DNA from: Oceanobacillus saliphilus
GTDB lineage: Bacteria > Bacillota > Bacilli > Bacillales > Amphibacillaceae
DNA: 64,000 nucleotides
Reading direction: 5' to 3'
NCBI RefSeq assembly: GCF_023522835.1
Contig: NZ_JALCZU010000002.1
Span: forward strand, 281,011 to 345,010
Shown: in pieces, positions 9,587 to 17,897 of the stretch
Layout of the letters: the number at the start of each line of letters is the position of its first letter
Position numbering within the stretch: position 1 is the first letter of the stretch
Program-made: the position numbers and the translations under genes
The notes under the pieces: generated by a model
What the model was told of the DNA's origin: nothing
The model's input: the letters and a program-made list of their open reading frames with translations, nothing else
Database searches by the model: none

Positions 9587-10141
9587 TTACTCTGCTTTAT
9601 ATATCGTAATGCCAATCGTGCCACCGTAACGATCCTCTTTATAAACTTCCAAATGCATGAGTTTGCCAGGTAACTTTTCAGATAATTCATGTTCACAATA
9701 AATCGTGCATCCGGGATTTACTAATTGCAGTTCAATCATGCTAGTTAGAATTTCTTCATAATCAACCTTTCCATAAGGTGGATCCAATAAAATTAAATCA
9801 AATTTGAGCCCTCTCTTTGCAGCTGCTTTAAGTGCACGATGTGCTTCTGCACGAAAAACTTCCGAGCTTTGATCAAGCTTCATAGCACGAAGATTCTCTT
9901 TAATAATATGTATCGCCTTTGGATGCTTATCGACGAATACTCCATACTCCATACCTCGGCTCATCGCTTCTATTCCCAATGAACCACTGCCTGCAAACAA
10001 GTCCAGAACGGTACCGCCATCAAAAAATGGGCCTATCACTTGAAAGACAGATTCTTTCACTTTGTCTGTAGTAGGTCTCGTTGATTTTCCTGGGACAGCT
10101 TTTAATTGTCTACCTTTTAAATGACCTGCTATTACGCGCAT
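9587..10141 (-). CDS. rsmD: 16S rRNA (guanine(966)-N(2))-methyltransferase RsmD (YlbH)
   Basis: A 184-residue Rossmann-type methyltransferase. The N-terminus MRVIAGHLKGRQL, the SAM-binding motif VLDLFAGSGSLGIEAMSRG (about 44-62) and the catalytic LLDPPYGK (about 118-125) identify RsmD, which methylates the 2-amino group of G966 (E. coli numbering) in the small-subunit RNA. The start is followed by coaD in one transcription unit. Confidence 0.94.
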   Translation of the reverse strand: MRVIAGHLKGRQLKAVPGKSTRPTTDKVKESVFQVIGPFFDGGTVLDLFAGSGSLGIEAMSRGMEYGVFVDKHPKAIHIIKENLRAMKLDQSSEVFRAEAHRALKAAAKRGLKFDLILLDPPYGKVDYEEILTSMIELQLVNPGCTIYCEHELSEKLPGKLMHLEVYKEDRYGGTIGITIYKAE

Positions 10142-10604
10142 GGTTTCACCTCTATTTGACGCTATTCGACACTTATCCTACCATAAAACGATTGTTTAGA
10201 AAACCGCCAAATGATGTGAAACGTACTCAGTATGATAATACGCTTCCTCTACATAGCAATTCTTTGCTGCTCCCGTATTCTAAGAGTGGGATAATAATAA
10301 CGATTCATACAGGATAAAATGGATAAACGACTATCTATGTATATATTCTCCTACATTGTCCATAATATCATAATGATTCAACTAATCGTTAGTTTGGTTG
10401 TTTCAAAACGGAGAAGACTTAAACTTCCCCATAAGTTCTTCCTCCGGTTTCTCCTCTCCCTTTGCCTTTTTGTTTTTCAAGGCGAAAAACAAAGGGACCT
10501 GCAGAAATATTTCTGCAGGTTTTTTTCTTTTGGTTTGAGTAAAAGATAAACTTTCCTACCTGCAAATAAAAAACCTCTGTGAATACACACGGATTCACAG
10601 AGGT
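10142..10604. other. Intergenic region between rsmD and ylbG; possible plus-strand small RNA
   Basis: No protein-coding frame with a ribosome binding site is seen. The right part holds two consecutive hairpins on the plus strand (10465-10496 and 10498-10519), the second followed by a T run, although no plus-strand gene lies upstream between the two minus-strand genes. A small RNA in about 10200-10530 is the simplest reading. The promoter of rsmD-coaD should also lie here. Confidence 0.4.
10498..10530 (+). terminator. Orphan plus-strand terminator
   Basis: A perfect 22-bp palindrome, CCTGCAGAAA-TA-TTTCTGCAGG, followed by seven T. Directly before it is another stem-loop with TTTGTTTTTC paired to GAAAAACAAA. 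The flanking genes are on the other strand. Confidence 0.75.
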
Positions 10605-10606
10605 TT
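10563..10606 (-). terminator. Terminator downstream of ylbG
   Basis: A perfect 14-bp stem (AAACCTCTGTGAAT and ATTCACAGAGGTTT) that overlaps the ylbG stop region, followed in the minus direction by TTTTATTTG. Confidence 0.9.
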
Positions 10607-10880
10607 AAATACCCATTTTATAATCATATTGCTTCGCTTTGTCTGGTTTTGCATTTTCATAGTCTGTACGGAGAAACGGTTTGTATGACCTTTCTATTCT
10701 CGACACAAACGAATGCTTCATTATTTTCATTTCAACTTCTTCTAACTCTTCCCGGTTCACATAGATAACCGCATATTTCAATCGCTTGGAAGTATAAACC
10801 ATATTCCCGTATCTTTTAAGTTGTTTCAAGTTCTTCATATGCTGAAACCAGACAACAAGCCCTTGTCGGTCAGTTCTCAT
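10605..10880 (-). CDS. ylbG: UPF0298 (DUF2129) protein YlbG
   Basis: A 91-residue cytoplasmic protein whose opening RQGLVVWFQHMKNLKQLKRYGNMVYTSKRLKYAVIYV is typical of the YlbG family (90 residues in B. subtilis). No biochemical function is established. It follows ylbF, from which it is separated by a hairpin, in the conserved ylbF-ylbG order. Confidence 0.92.
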   Translation of the reverse strand: MRTDRQGLVVWFQHMKNLKQLKRYGNMVYTSKRLKYAVIYVNREELEEVEMKIMKHSFVSRIERSYKPFLRTDYENAKPDKAKQYDYKMGI

Positions 10881-10922
10881 GTTATTCCCTCACTTCCATA
10901 TCAGAGTTTTTCTTTATCTATG

Positions 10923-10965
10923 TAAAAAAGTAGGAGGATACCTCCAGAAATTCTCTGAAGGCATC
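10923..10965 (-). terminator. Terminator or attenuating hairpin between ylbF and ylbG
   Basis: A 12-bp stem with two mismatches (GATACCTCCAGA and TCTGAAGGCATC), followed in the minus direction by CTTTTTTACA. An alternative small hairpin GGAGG-ATA-CCTCC overlaps the same bases, so two competing folds are possible. Confidence 0.65.
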
Positions 10966-10975
10966 TACTGATCCA

Positions 10976-11413
10976 TTAAGAGGCACATCCGCATGCCCCG
11001 CCACTGCCACAACCACATCCACTGTCACTGAGAGCTGCTCCATCTTTTGGTGCTTTTATCTGTTCACTAACACTACCCGCAACATACTGGCTAATCTCAT
11101 CGAGTAATTTCTGAAGATTTCGCTCGGCCACTTTAAAGGCAGCTACACTATCATTCATGTCCATGTCTCTTTTTGTGGATCTGACATTTTTCATGATTTC
11201 ATAATAATCCGGGTGGTACCGTCCAAACCGCTCGACATCATTATACTGTTCTTTCATATCTGAAAAAGCTTTAATTAGCTTTTGTGCTTCTTTATCTGCA
11301 TCAAGTATTGATTGGGCCTTCAGGTAGGCTTCCATAACTTCAGAATCCATAACCATCTTCCCCAGTTTCTCTGATCGATCAAGAATATTTACATATTCCA
11401 ATGTAGCTATCAT
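10976..11413 (-). CDS. ricF: RicF (YlbF), subunit of the RicAFT (Y-complex) RNA-maturation regulator
   Basis: In B. subtilis RicF (YlbF), RicA (YmcA) and RicT (YaaT) form a complex that carries two [4Fe-4S] clusters, helps RNase Y mature operon transcripts, and is needed for competence, biofilm formation and sporulation. The 145 residues form the YlbF/YmcA helical fold (MDSEVMEAYLKAQSILDADKEA at the front). The tail contains four cysteines (C133, C135, C141, C143), matching the cluster-binding end of RicF. GGAGGTGC precedes the ATG. Confidence 0.93.
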   Translation of the reverse strand: MIATLEYVNILDRSEKLGKMVMDSEVMEAYLKAQSILDADKEAQKLIKAFSDMKEQYNDVERFGRYHPDYYEIMKNVRSTKRDMDMNDSVAAFKVAERNLQKLLDEISQYVAGSVSEQIKAPKDGAALSDSGCGCGSGGACGCAS

Positions 11414-11481
11414 TTATAGCACCTCCACTATTATATATACTATCATTTAATTCCTGGATTGAAAATATATTGATTTAAGAT

Positions 11482-11715
11482 CTAATCCTTCATTGCTTTT
11501 GCAACCTGTGCAAGCATATTTACCATTTGTATCCGACTGTTTAAATTTTCAATCTGTTGTGGAAATGTTTTACCATAAAATTTCTTTGCTTCCTTTTCCA
11601 TCTCTTCTATTCTGCCCGGATTTCTCGATAAAAAACGGTACCATTGCGGATTATACCTTACAAATACAGCTAATTTCGGATTTTCTTTCAAATATTGTTC
11701 TACAATGGGATCCAT
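11482..11715 (-). CDS. ylbE: YlbE-like protein
   Basis: A 77-residue protein; the segment LAVFVRYNPQWYRFLSRNPGRIEEMEKEAKKFYGKT is characteristic of the YlbE family (about 79 residues in B. subtilis). Function unknown. It lies 11 nt or less downstream of ylbD and is surely cotranscribed with it. The ylbD-ylbE pair is retained in spore formers. Confidence 0.88.
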   Translation of the reverse strand: MDPIVEQYLKENPKLAVFVRYNPQWYRFLSRNPGRIEEMEKEAKKFYGKTFPQQIENLNSRIQMVNMLAQVAKAMKD

Positions 11716-11725
11716 ATTTATGACC

Positions 11726-12118
11726 TCAATCTCTTACCCAGCTAAATGGATCTCTGGGAGGTTGTTCTTTTTTCTGTGACCCTTTAAACTGCTCCATCAT
11801 TTCTTGAATGCCTGCGATGGCCTTACTCAATTGCGTCACCTGTCCCTGCATCTTGTTAATATCCAGATTGGATGTATATTTCAACAGCTGCCCCATGAGC
11901 TCAGAGTCTTTCCCTGATGTCTTATCTGTTTTATCCACATTGTCTGCTTGGGGTTCTCCTTTATAATTATCCCAATGAGGATCATCTTCACCCAATAATA
12001 CCCATTGTTCATAATACTCCTGCCATGCTCTTCCACTCTTTCTAATTTCCCTTAATAGAAGCGGATGTTTGTTGATAAATTCTTTAAAAGCAACTACTGT
12101 TGGATGTAATTCTTCCAA
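11726..12118 (-). CDS. ylbD: YlbD family putative spore coat protein
   Basis: The core HPTVVAFKEFINKHPLLLREIRKSGRAWQEYYEQWVLLGEDDPHW is the YlbD signature; in B. subtilis YlbD is annotated as a putative coat protein. The frame opens at 12145 (ATG) but no ribosome binding site precedes that codon. AAAGGGGTG lies 6 nt before a TTG at 12118, giving 130 residues against 132 in B. subtilis, so I place the start there; 12145 remains possible. A charged, low-complexity segment (about 75-95) leads to a helical C-terminus. Confidence 0.83.
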   Translation of the reverse strand: MEELHPTVVAFKEFINKHPLLLREIRKSGRAWQEYYEQWVLLGEDDPHWDNYKGEPQADNVDKTDKTSGKDSELMGQLLKYTSNLDINKMQGQVTQLSKAIAGIQEMMEQFKGSQKKEQPPRDPFSWVRD

Positions 12119-12196
12119 TTTTTTCACCCCTTTATGAATAGTCATCTGTACTATTTAATTTATGCGGTTAACACCGTATTGTGCAGACAGGAAAAA

Positions 12197-12302
12197 AGCG
12201 CATGTTTTTTGCGCTTGGAATCTCCTGACTATAACTTACGTTTCTAGGAATTAGCGTGGACGTGACTGTTTACGTGTAAGAATTGATGATAGCCAAGATT
12301 TT
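12197..12302 (+). repeat. Dispersed intergenic repeat family A, copy 1
   Basis: About 105 bp with the family's features in order: a GCGCAT...TTGCGCT hairpin, TTGGAAT, TTTCTAGGAA, then GGACGTGACTGTTTACGTGTAAGAATT. It aligns with the 52078-52207 copy along most of its length and with the reverse complement of 32865-33052. Confidence 0.7.
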
Positions 12303-12317
12303 ACACTTTCATACTTG

Positions 12318-12350
12318 CCAAAAAAGCCACCTGATTTAACATCAAGTGAC
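12318..12350 (-). terminator. Terminator of ylbD or of the ylbC transcript
   Basis: An imperfect stem (GTCACTTGAT and ATCAGGTGGC on the minus strand) with a short loop, followed by TTTTTTGG. It lies downstream of ylbC in the minus direction. Confidence 0.6.
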
Positions 12351-12407
12351 CTTATATTTTTCTTGTATGGAAAATGGAGGGTGATCACCACGGGATTACA
12401 TTTCATC

Positions 12408-13478
12408 TTATAATGGTTTATGAAGAAAATTTTGCGTATAAAAGAAACGAAATACACCTACCCCGATATGCGTATAATCATCATTGAGAAGTGCTTCACG
12501 GTGCCCTTCGCTGTTTAACCAACCTTCCATCGCTGCGGGAGCATCAGGATATTGAGCAGCGATATTTTCTCCAGCAGCAATATAAAATACACGCTCGGCT
12601 TCTAATCGCTCTTTTAATCCATCACCATTTAGACTATAATGGGAAAAATAATTGTTGTCTGCCATATCTTTACTATGATGATAAGCTACATTGCTGACGC
12701 TTTCTTCCCAGTCAAGCTTTTTTTTACCTTGCTGGTGTCGCATGACATTCGTTATATCAAAGATTTGCTGCTCCATTCCTGTCTCTATATCCGACCATTC
12801 TTCCTCAGAAAGATTCGGTTCATTTGGTAATTTTCCACGATATTCAATCTCATAAGGCCGATGTTTAAGCAACGTTTGTGCCGTTAATATCCGAAGTGAA
12901 GATAATTCATTTGTAAATGTGTCAAAATATAACTGGATAAATGTATCTTGGTTTAGTTTAACTAGTGGTCTCATGGCTAAATCTTCTTCTGATAAACGAA
13001 ACGTATAGGAAGAAAGCCCTTCACTATATGTGACTTCATTGGTTAATGTAAACTGCTCACGAATATCATCGTACGTCTGACCAATGTGGACAGGTTCCGT
13101 TTCCAAATTTTCTCCTATAGCATATATTGTTTTGATTTCACCCGCTTCTATTCCATATTGAACATATTGGTTTTCGGCATCTTTATAAACCCACCATTTA
13201 TAATCATAAGCACTTGGATCTATTCTACTAGGTTCGCCCAGTTCATCCAGCAACTCCTGTTCTGTTTTCCCAATCAAGCTGAAAATATTTCCTTCCAGTG
13301 GTACGTGAGATGGTGGTATTTCCGGGGCAATTTTCGACTGTAGCACATTTCTCTTTTCTTTCACTACATTGGTAACATTACCCAATATTTCTCCAGGATT
13401 GTTATCTACTCTCTCTATAAAGTAAAAAGCAATTAAAGCTATGATTGTCATTAATAGGATACTTCGAATCATACGCAA
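12408..13478 (-). CDS. ylbC: YlbC: CAP (SCP/PR1) domain protein with CAP-associated N-terminal domain
   Basis: A 356-residue exported or membrane-anchored protein: N-terminal hydrophobic segment (about 5-22), a CAP-associated domain with paired repeats (LIGKTEQELLDELGEPSRIDPSAY, then IGQTYDDIREQF) and a C-terminal CAP/SCP domain (ITNVMRHQQGKKKLDWEESVSNVAYHHSKDMADNNYFSHYS, then AGENIAAQYPDAPAAMEGWLNSEGHREALLNDDYTHIGVG). The role of YlbC is unknown. GGGGGAAG lies 6 nt before the TTG at 13478; the ATG at 13472 is an alternative. Confidence 0.88.
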   Translation of the reverse strand: MRMIRSILLMTIIALIAFYFIERVDNNPGEILGNVTNVVKEKRNVLQSKIAPEIPPSHVPLEGNIFSLIGKTEQELLDELGEPSRIDPSAYDYKWWVYKDAENQYVQYGIEAGEIKTIYAIGENLETEPVHIGQTYDDIREQFTLTNEVTYSEGLSSYTFRLSEEDLAMRPLVKLNQDTFIQLYFDTFTNELSSLRILTAQTLLKHRPYEIEYRGKLPNEPNLSEEEWSDIETGMEQQIFDITNVMRHQQGKKKLDWEESVSNVAYHHSKDMADNNYFSHYSLNGDGLKERLEAERVFYIAAGENIAAQYPDAPAAMEGWLNSEGHREALLNDDYTHIGVGVFRFFYTQNFLHKPL

Positions 13479-13690
13479 GGATTGCTTCCCCCTATCTATT
13501 TATATTATATTTTATAGTATGAGTTAAAAATAGTTATATTCTATGTTTCTACTATTTATTATAATACCCTGTGAGAAATAAAATTAAAATGATACATTGA
13601 TTAATTTGCTATAATATTTCGTTTTAATTGCATATTAACCGTTTTCGTACTATTATTAAACAATCAGGACTAATATACGAGGTGAATAAA

Positions 13691-14056
13691 ATGAGGTTGG
13701 AAAATACTGGTATTGAAGATTCCGTAGTCGATTTAAAACCTTTAGATCATTTAACTGGTAAACACGCTTTTATACGTGCAGGTCAATGGGATTATGAAAG
13801 AGTTTCTTACGACTATAAGATTGGTTCAAAAGAAAAAAATATTACATATTACATTCGAATTCAAGGTTACGCTCTTGAAGGGGATGTAGATACTGGAAAT
13901 GCTGTCATTAAACTTATGACTCCACTTTTAGGAAAACATTATTACCCCCATGGAGTTGAGTATGGTGAAGGAGAAAACTTCCCTGAAAGTTTAATTGAAC
14001 GTGCTCAAACACTTGTTTCTAAAGTTGCTGAAGAAATTCAACATTATAAAAAATAA
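13691..14056 (+). CDS. ylbA: YugN-like family protein YlbA
   Basis: A 121-residue protein; the segments DSVVDLKPLDHLTGKHAFIRAGQWDYERVSYDYKI and YYIRIQGYALEGDVD fit the YugN family, and its place beside the cta genes is that of ylbA. No function is known. The frame is open from 13628 but the ATG at 13691 has GAGGTG 7 nt before it and gives the length expected from B. subtilis (120). Confidence 0.85.
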   Translation: MRLENTGIEDSVVDLKPLDHLTGKHAFIRAGQWDYERVSYDYKIGSKEKNITYYIRIQGYALEGDVDTGNAVIKLMTPLLGKHYYPHGVEYGEGENFPESLIERAQTLVSKVAEEIQHYKK

Positions 14057-14073
14057 GCAACCTTATAAATCAA

Positions 14074-14114
14074 AACCAACTGTCTGCTAACCTGTTGAAC
14101 AGTTGGTTTTTTTG
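14074..14114 (+). terminator. Terminator of ylbA
   Basis: A 10-bp perfect stem (AACCAACTGT and ACAGTTGGTT) followed by a run of T. Confidence 0.85.
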
Positions 14115-14207
14115 ACACCCTATCTTTAATTCCAATGAATGACAGTAACTTTTAACGATTACATAAACTTTTATCGAAAGGAGACAAGCTGCCCCTTGTT
14201 TCTAAAT

Positions 14208-15254
14208 ATGACCAAACGTCACTGGACACTTATATTTTTAGTACTACTATTATTAATCTTGATCTTTTTTATCTTGCCGATTTCCATCCCATTAGTAGTT
14301 GCATTGGTTACTGCTCTTATTCTAAATCCTCTGATTCGACTGATTCAGCAACGATTAAAAATAAATCGAAGAGCATCTGTAACGGTGGTGTTTCTCTTAT
14401 TTTTGGTTATGGTAGGTATTGTCGGTACTTTTATTGTTACGAAATCTGCGACACAGCTAGTTATTTTCGCGGAATCAGTACCAGGTTATGTTAATAAGCT
14501 GAATGAATTATACAGCCAATGGGAAGCGGATCTGCATCGATATGCAAGTGACCTGCCTATCGAATTTGTGAATGAAATCACTGCAAGTGTTGAAGGGACT
14601 ATAGCTTCCATTAGCACAACAATCAGAGAGATTATTACACTGGATAATATAGCCAAGATTTTCGCTAAGGTCCCTGATTTTCTCATTAGTTTTATTGTTT
14701 ATTTGATTGCTTTATTCCTCTTTATGCTTGAATTGCCAATATTAAAATCTAATTTATATGGGTTGCTTAGAAGAGAAACAGCTGAGAAAGTATCCTTTAT
14801 GAATGCCAGACTATCCAGCGTACTATTAGGATTTTTCAAAGCACAGCTTTTAGTGAGCATTATTATTTTGGCAGTCTCACTCATTGGTCTATACCTTATT
14901 GTTCCAGAAGTAGCATTAATCATGTCTCTGATCATCTGGTTGGTTGATTTAATACCTATCATAGGTTCTATCATCATATTGGGACCATGGGCCTTATTTA
15001 TGCTATTGACAGGTGACACAACTACAGGTATTCAATTAGCGATTTTAGCTGTCATATTACTGGCCATTAGACGAACGGTTGAACCAAAGGTAATGGGTCA
15101 GCATATCGGGCTATCACCACTTGCAACATTAATTTCAATGTTTATTGGACTTCAGCTTTTTGGAATCCTTGGATTCCTTATCGGACCATTGATTGTAATT
15201 GCATTTACTTCCGCTAAAGAAGCAGGAATAATAAAATGGAACATGAAAATATAA
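14208..15254 (+). CDS. ytvI: YtvI-type sporulation membrane protein (AI-2E transporter family)
   Basis: About 348 residues with seven or eight membrane helices. The family's conserved end is clear: LIIWLVDLIPIIGSIIILGPWALFMLLTGD, the RRTVEPKVMGQHIGLSPLATLISMFIGLQLFGILGFLIGPL run and a final short tail. The central soluble part (about 90-165) is extracytoplasmic-like. YtvI in B. subtilis is a sporulation-linked member; other members export sodium or small molecules. The frame is open from ATG 14139, but AAAGGAG at about 14176-14182 suggests a start at TTG 14196 or ATG 14208. It is placed next to ylbA, unlike in B. subtilis. Confidence 0.75.
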   Translation: MTKRHWTLIFLVLLLLILIFFILPISIPLVVALVTALILNPLIRLIQQRLKINRRASVTVVFLLFLVMVGIVGTFIVTKSATQLVIFAESVPGYVNKLNELYSQWEADLHRYASDLPIEFVNEITASVEGTIASISTTIREIITLDNIAKIFAKVPDFLISFIVYLIALFLFMLELPILKSNLYGLLRRETAEKVSFMNARLSSVLLGFFKAQLLVSIIILAVSLIGLYLIVPEVALIMSLIIWLVDLIPIIGSIIILGPWALFMLLTGDTTTGIQLAILAVILLAIRRTVEPKVMGQHIGLSPLATLISMFIGLQLFGILGFLIGPLIVIAFTSAKEAGIIKWNMKI

Positions 15255-15293
15255 AAGGTGGAAACAACTTCGGTTGCTTCCACCTTTTTTTAC
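15254..15293 (+). terminator. Terminator of ytvI with a UUCG loop
   Basis: A long stem AAAGGTGGAA...TTCCACCTTT with inner CAAC/GTTG pairing, a TTCG tetraloop and a run of T. Confidence 0.92.
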
Positions 15294-15332
15294 AGCTAGA
15301 AAAGTATATACTTAGAAACCTGCATACGTGTA

Positions 15333-15368
15333 CCGAAGGAAATTGCCATACTTGTCAATTACCTTCGT
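15333..15368 (-). terminator. Hairpin downstream of ctaM, possible terminator
   Basis: An 11-bp stem with one mismatch (GAAGGAAATTG and CAATTACCTTC) with a 10-nt loop just past the ctaM stop codon. There is no good T run, so the call is tentative. Confidence 0.45.
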
Positions 15369-15377
15369 TTTCTAATA

Positions 15378-15833
15378 CTAAAGTCCGAAAATAGCTTTAA
15401 ACATACTAGTTGTTTCACCGCCATCGTAAATAACATAGAGCAGTAGATACACCATTACGCCAGTTATTGCTGTAAAAAACCAAATTATACTTGTAACAGG
15501 CCCTAACTTTCTATGTTTTACAATATTTCTTTTAAGTGCTAGAGAGATCGTTACAATTCCAAAAACCGCCCCTGTTGTAGCTAAAATGATATGGAAAATC
15601 AGAAACAGCGTATAATAGATTTTAATATCATCTGGTCCACCAAAACTCGTATTTCCGTCAAATATCGTACGGGACACGTAAATGATAAAGAACAGTATTG
15701 CACTTACTGCAGCAGAAAGCATTACCTTCTTATGTGCTTCTTTCTTTCCTTTTGAAATTAATACCCAGCCTATTGCAACGAGTATGGCACTCAATACAAT
15801 AAAAAAAGTACTAATAGTAGGCAAAAATGGCAT
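15378..15833 (-). CDS. ctaM: DUF420 heme-copper oxidase assembly protein CtaM (YozB-like)
   Basis: A 151-residue protein with four membrane helices of the DUF420 family. It carries histidines near membrane edges (EAHKKVMLSA, LFLIFHIILATTG, KHRKLGP). In Staphylococcus aureus CtaM is needed for an active heme-A-containing oxidase. Its place directly after ctaG, at the end of the cytochrome oxidase cluster, fits that role. An AAAGGA element precedes the ATG at a loose spacing. Confidence 0.82.
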   Translation of the reverse strand: MPFLPTISTFFIVLSAILVAIGWVLISKGKKEAHKKVMLSAAVSAILFFIIYVSRTIFDGNTSFGGPDDIKIYYTLFLIFHIILATTGAVFGIVTISLALKRNIVKHRKLGPVTSIIWFFTAITGVMVYLLLYVIYDGGETTSMFKAIFGL

Positions 15834-15897
15834 AGTTTATACAAATCCTTTCCCGGGAGCGAACAACTTCCCTCCATAAATAATTTAACCTTTTCTA

Positions 15898-16794
15898 TCA
15901 CTCCGCAGTTGCTGGAACCGGATCAACGGTTTGACTTTCTTTTGAAAACCATTTGAAGAAAATGGAACCTAGCACAATTCCGTAGATTACTTCCTGCATA
16001 ACCTTCATGATAATACCACCTAATTGCTGATCATATACAACGTCCATGCTTGTAAACATCTCTGGTCCTGAAAGAGTTGGAGTCAAACCACTAAGTACAT
16101 CCCCAGGCACACAGAGGCTTAGTGCCTGAATCCAGGAACCGTCCTGTGTATATGCAGCATATAGGGGTGTAGATGAAAAAATAATAAGTACACATGCTGG
16201 CGTAATCAATACGCTATTTGCAAAAATATAGCCGATCTTCAATAATGGCTGCATCTTGTCCAGTTCCTTGATTGGAGAAATTATTGGAAACCAAACGATG
16301 AATGCCACAATGAATAAAATCAGAGAAATCGTAGTATGTGCAATCATTGATGATTTAGAGAAATTGAATACAACTGGAATATGATAGAGTGAGAATAGGC
16401 CATTAAATAGCAGTAATGCAATGAGTGGCTTGGTCAGCAAATTAATAATTGGTTTAATGACCGGGATATTTATTACTTTTCTCCAAATCCATGCCGGTAT
16501 CCCTTTCAGCATAAGTATTGGGACAACAAGTAAATAAATTGACATCTGTATCATATGTGCAGTCAATGTAATATGTGTAAGCAAATCGATTGGTGACCCT
16601 TTCACAATATACAATAATAACAAAGCTAGATAAAACAAGAATTGCTGTTTATCTGTAGGTTTTTCGTCGCCACCAAATCTATGGCGAAATGGACCAGTAA
16701 TTAAATAATACAGTACCGCCAAACCTAATATAAACAAAAAATAATAAGGACTCCACAATGCACGAAAGCCGAAAATTTGTAATTCCAACCACAT
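15898..16794 (-). CDS. ctaG: Cytochrome c oxidase assembly factor CtaG
   Basis: A 298-residue membrane protein with about seven helices, matching caa3_CtaG. Histidine-containing helices stand out (LLTHITLTAHMIQMSIYLL near residues 72-90, MIAHTTISLILFIV further on), plus YDQQLGGIIMKVMQEVIYG near the end. CtaG is required for active caa3 oxidase in B. subtilis, probably in copper-centre assembly. GGAGTGAT precedes the ATG. A strong terminator separates it from ctaF, so it likely has its own promoter or depends on read-through. Confidence 0.94.
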   Translation of the reverse strand: MWLELQIFGFRALWSPYYFLFILGLAVLYYLITGPFRHRFGGDEKPTDKQQFLFYLALLLLYIVKGSPIDLLTHITLTAHMIQMSIYLLVVPILMLKGIPAWIWRKVINIPVIKPIINLLTKPLIALLLFNGLFSLYHIPVVFNFSKSSMIAHTTISLILFIVAFIVWFPIISPIKELDKMQPLLKIGYIFANSVLITPACVLIIFSSTPLYAAYTQDGSWIQALSLCVPGDVLSGLTPTLSGPEMFTSMDVVYDQQLGGIIMKVMQEVIYGIVLGSIFFKWFSKESQTVDPVPATAE

Positions 16795-16880
16795 AATATT
16801 ATCACTCCAATTAGCTGACTATCCTGCTATTATAACTGAATTATCGATTAAGAATCTGTCGTTATTGTGACGATTTTAGC

Positions 16881-16919
16881 AAAAAAAAGATCGGGAACAA
16901 CTATCCCGATCTTTTTTTG
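16881..16919 (-). terminator. Terminator of ctaCDEF
   Basis: A perfect 14-bp or longer stem (AAAAAGATCGGGA and TCCCGATCTTTTT) with a 7-nt loop between ctaF and ctaG. Confidence 0.93.
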
Positions 16920-16948
16920 TTTATGGTGCAGCAACATTTACGTTTAAA

Positions 16949-17269
16949 TTACCACCAGATAATTGCTACAAATGTAACAATTACAAGAGCCGTGACAAAA
17001 ATGCCCCCGTAAATCAATGCTGCAGGGATTTCATGGCCTTTATCTTTCATGTGCATGAAGTAATAGAATTGAAAACCTACCTGTACAACAGCTAAAACGA
17101 GAAGTAACGGGATTACAAAAGTAGAGCTGATTCCCATCATAACTGCAAAGAATGCAATCATTGTAAAGAAAATCATCAATGCGAAAGTAATAATCTGCTG
17201 TCTCATTTCGTCTCTATTTTTTTCTCTTTGGAACGAATTAATTTTGTTGGTATTTGTATTTTCCGTCAT
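16949..17269 (-). CDS. ctaF: Cytochrome c oxidase subunit IV (IVB), CtaF
   Basis: A 106-residue small subunit with three membrane helices (about 25-45, 49-70, 83-104). The segment LVLAVVQVGFQFYYFMHMKDKGHE is the signature of the prokaryotic cytochrome c oxidase subunit IV family. It starts 3 nt after the ctaE stop codon and is the last gene of the oxidase operon. Confidence 0.93.
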   Translation of the reverse strand: MTENTNTNKINSFQREKNRDEMRQQIITFALMIFFTMIAFFAVMMGISSTFVIPLLLVLAVVQVGFQFYYFMHMKDKGHEIPAALIYGGIFVTALVIVTFVAIIWW

Positions 17270-17272
17270 AAA

Positions 17273-17896
17273 TTAACTCACCATCCCCATCAAGTAGACA
17301 ACTGTAAAGATAAATACCCAAACGACGTCAATGAAATGCCAATACAATCCAAATGTATTGTATTTTGGAGCATTATAAAGACTTAAACCTCTCTTCGCAT
17401 TTCGTACCATAAGTGCAATCAGCCAGCCAAGACCAAAGGCTACGTGTCCACCATGGAATCCGACTAATGCATAAAATGCAGAACCAAATGCCGAAGAACG
17501 GAATGTAAATCCATAATCAATAATATAATGAGCGAACTCATAAATTTCCAATGCAAGGAAGGAGATACCGAGCAAAGCAGTAATTCCAAACCATAATTGC
17601 ATTTTTTTAAAGTCATTATTTTTCATGTGATAAATTGCATAAACACTTGTTAAAGAACTAGTCAATAACAGAATTGTCATTAAGAATACAAGTTCCAGGC
17701 CAAACAAATCTTGCGAAGATGGACCACCTGCAGTTGAATTTCTCAAAGCAAGGTACGTACCGAATAAACACGCGAACAGAACTGTCTCTCCGCCAAGGAA
17801 AATCCATAAACCTAAATGTTTATGCTTTCCTTCCATTGTTGCTTTAGCAGGATCCTGAGGCATTGTTTCCGGATTCAAGGAATGATCTTGACTCAT
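17273..17896 (-). CDS. ctaE: Cytochrome c oxidase subunit III, CtaE
   Basis: A 207-residue subunit III of the short bacterial type with five helices. The motif FHGGHVAFGLGWL (about 148-160) with its conserved histidines and the end YNTFGLYWHFIDVVWVFIFTVVYL are diagnostic. It is separated from ctaD by a single base, implying tight translational coupling within the ctaCDEF operon. Confidence 0.96.
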   Translation of the reverse strand: MSQDHSLNPETMPQDPAKATMEGKHKHLGLWIFLGGETVLFACLFGTYLALRNSTAGGPSSQDLFGLELVFLMTILLLTSSLTSVYAIYHMKNNDFKKMQLWFGITALLGISFLALEIYEFAHYIIDYGFTFRSSAFGSAFYALVGFHGGHVAFGLGWLIALMVRNAKRGLSLYNAPKYNTFGLYWHFIDVVWVFIFTVVYLMGMVS

Positions 17897-17897
17897 A

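Noticed and set aside
10081-10549. Two plus-strand frames of 76-78 codons in the rsmD-ylbG gap
   Set aside because: No ribosome binding site, no family resemblance, and they run through the hairpins; an RNA is a better explanation than a protein.
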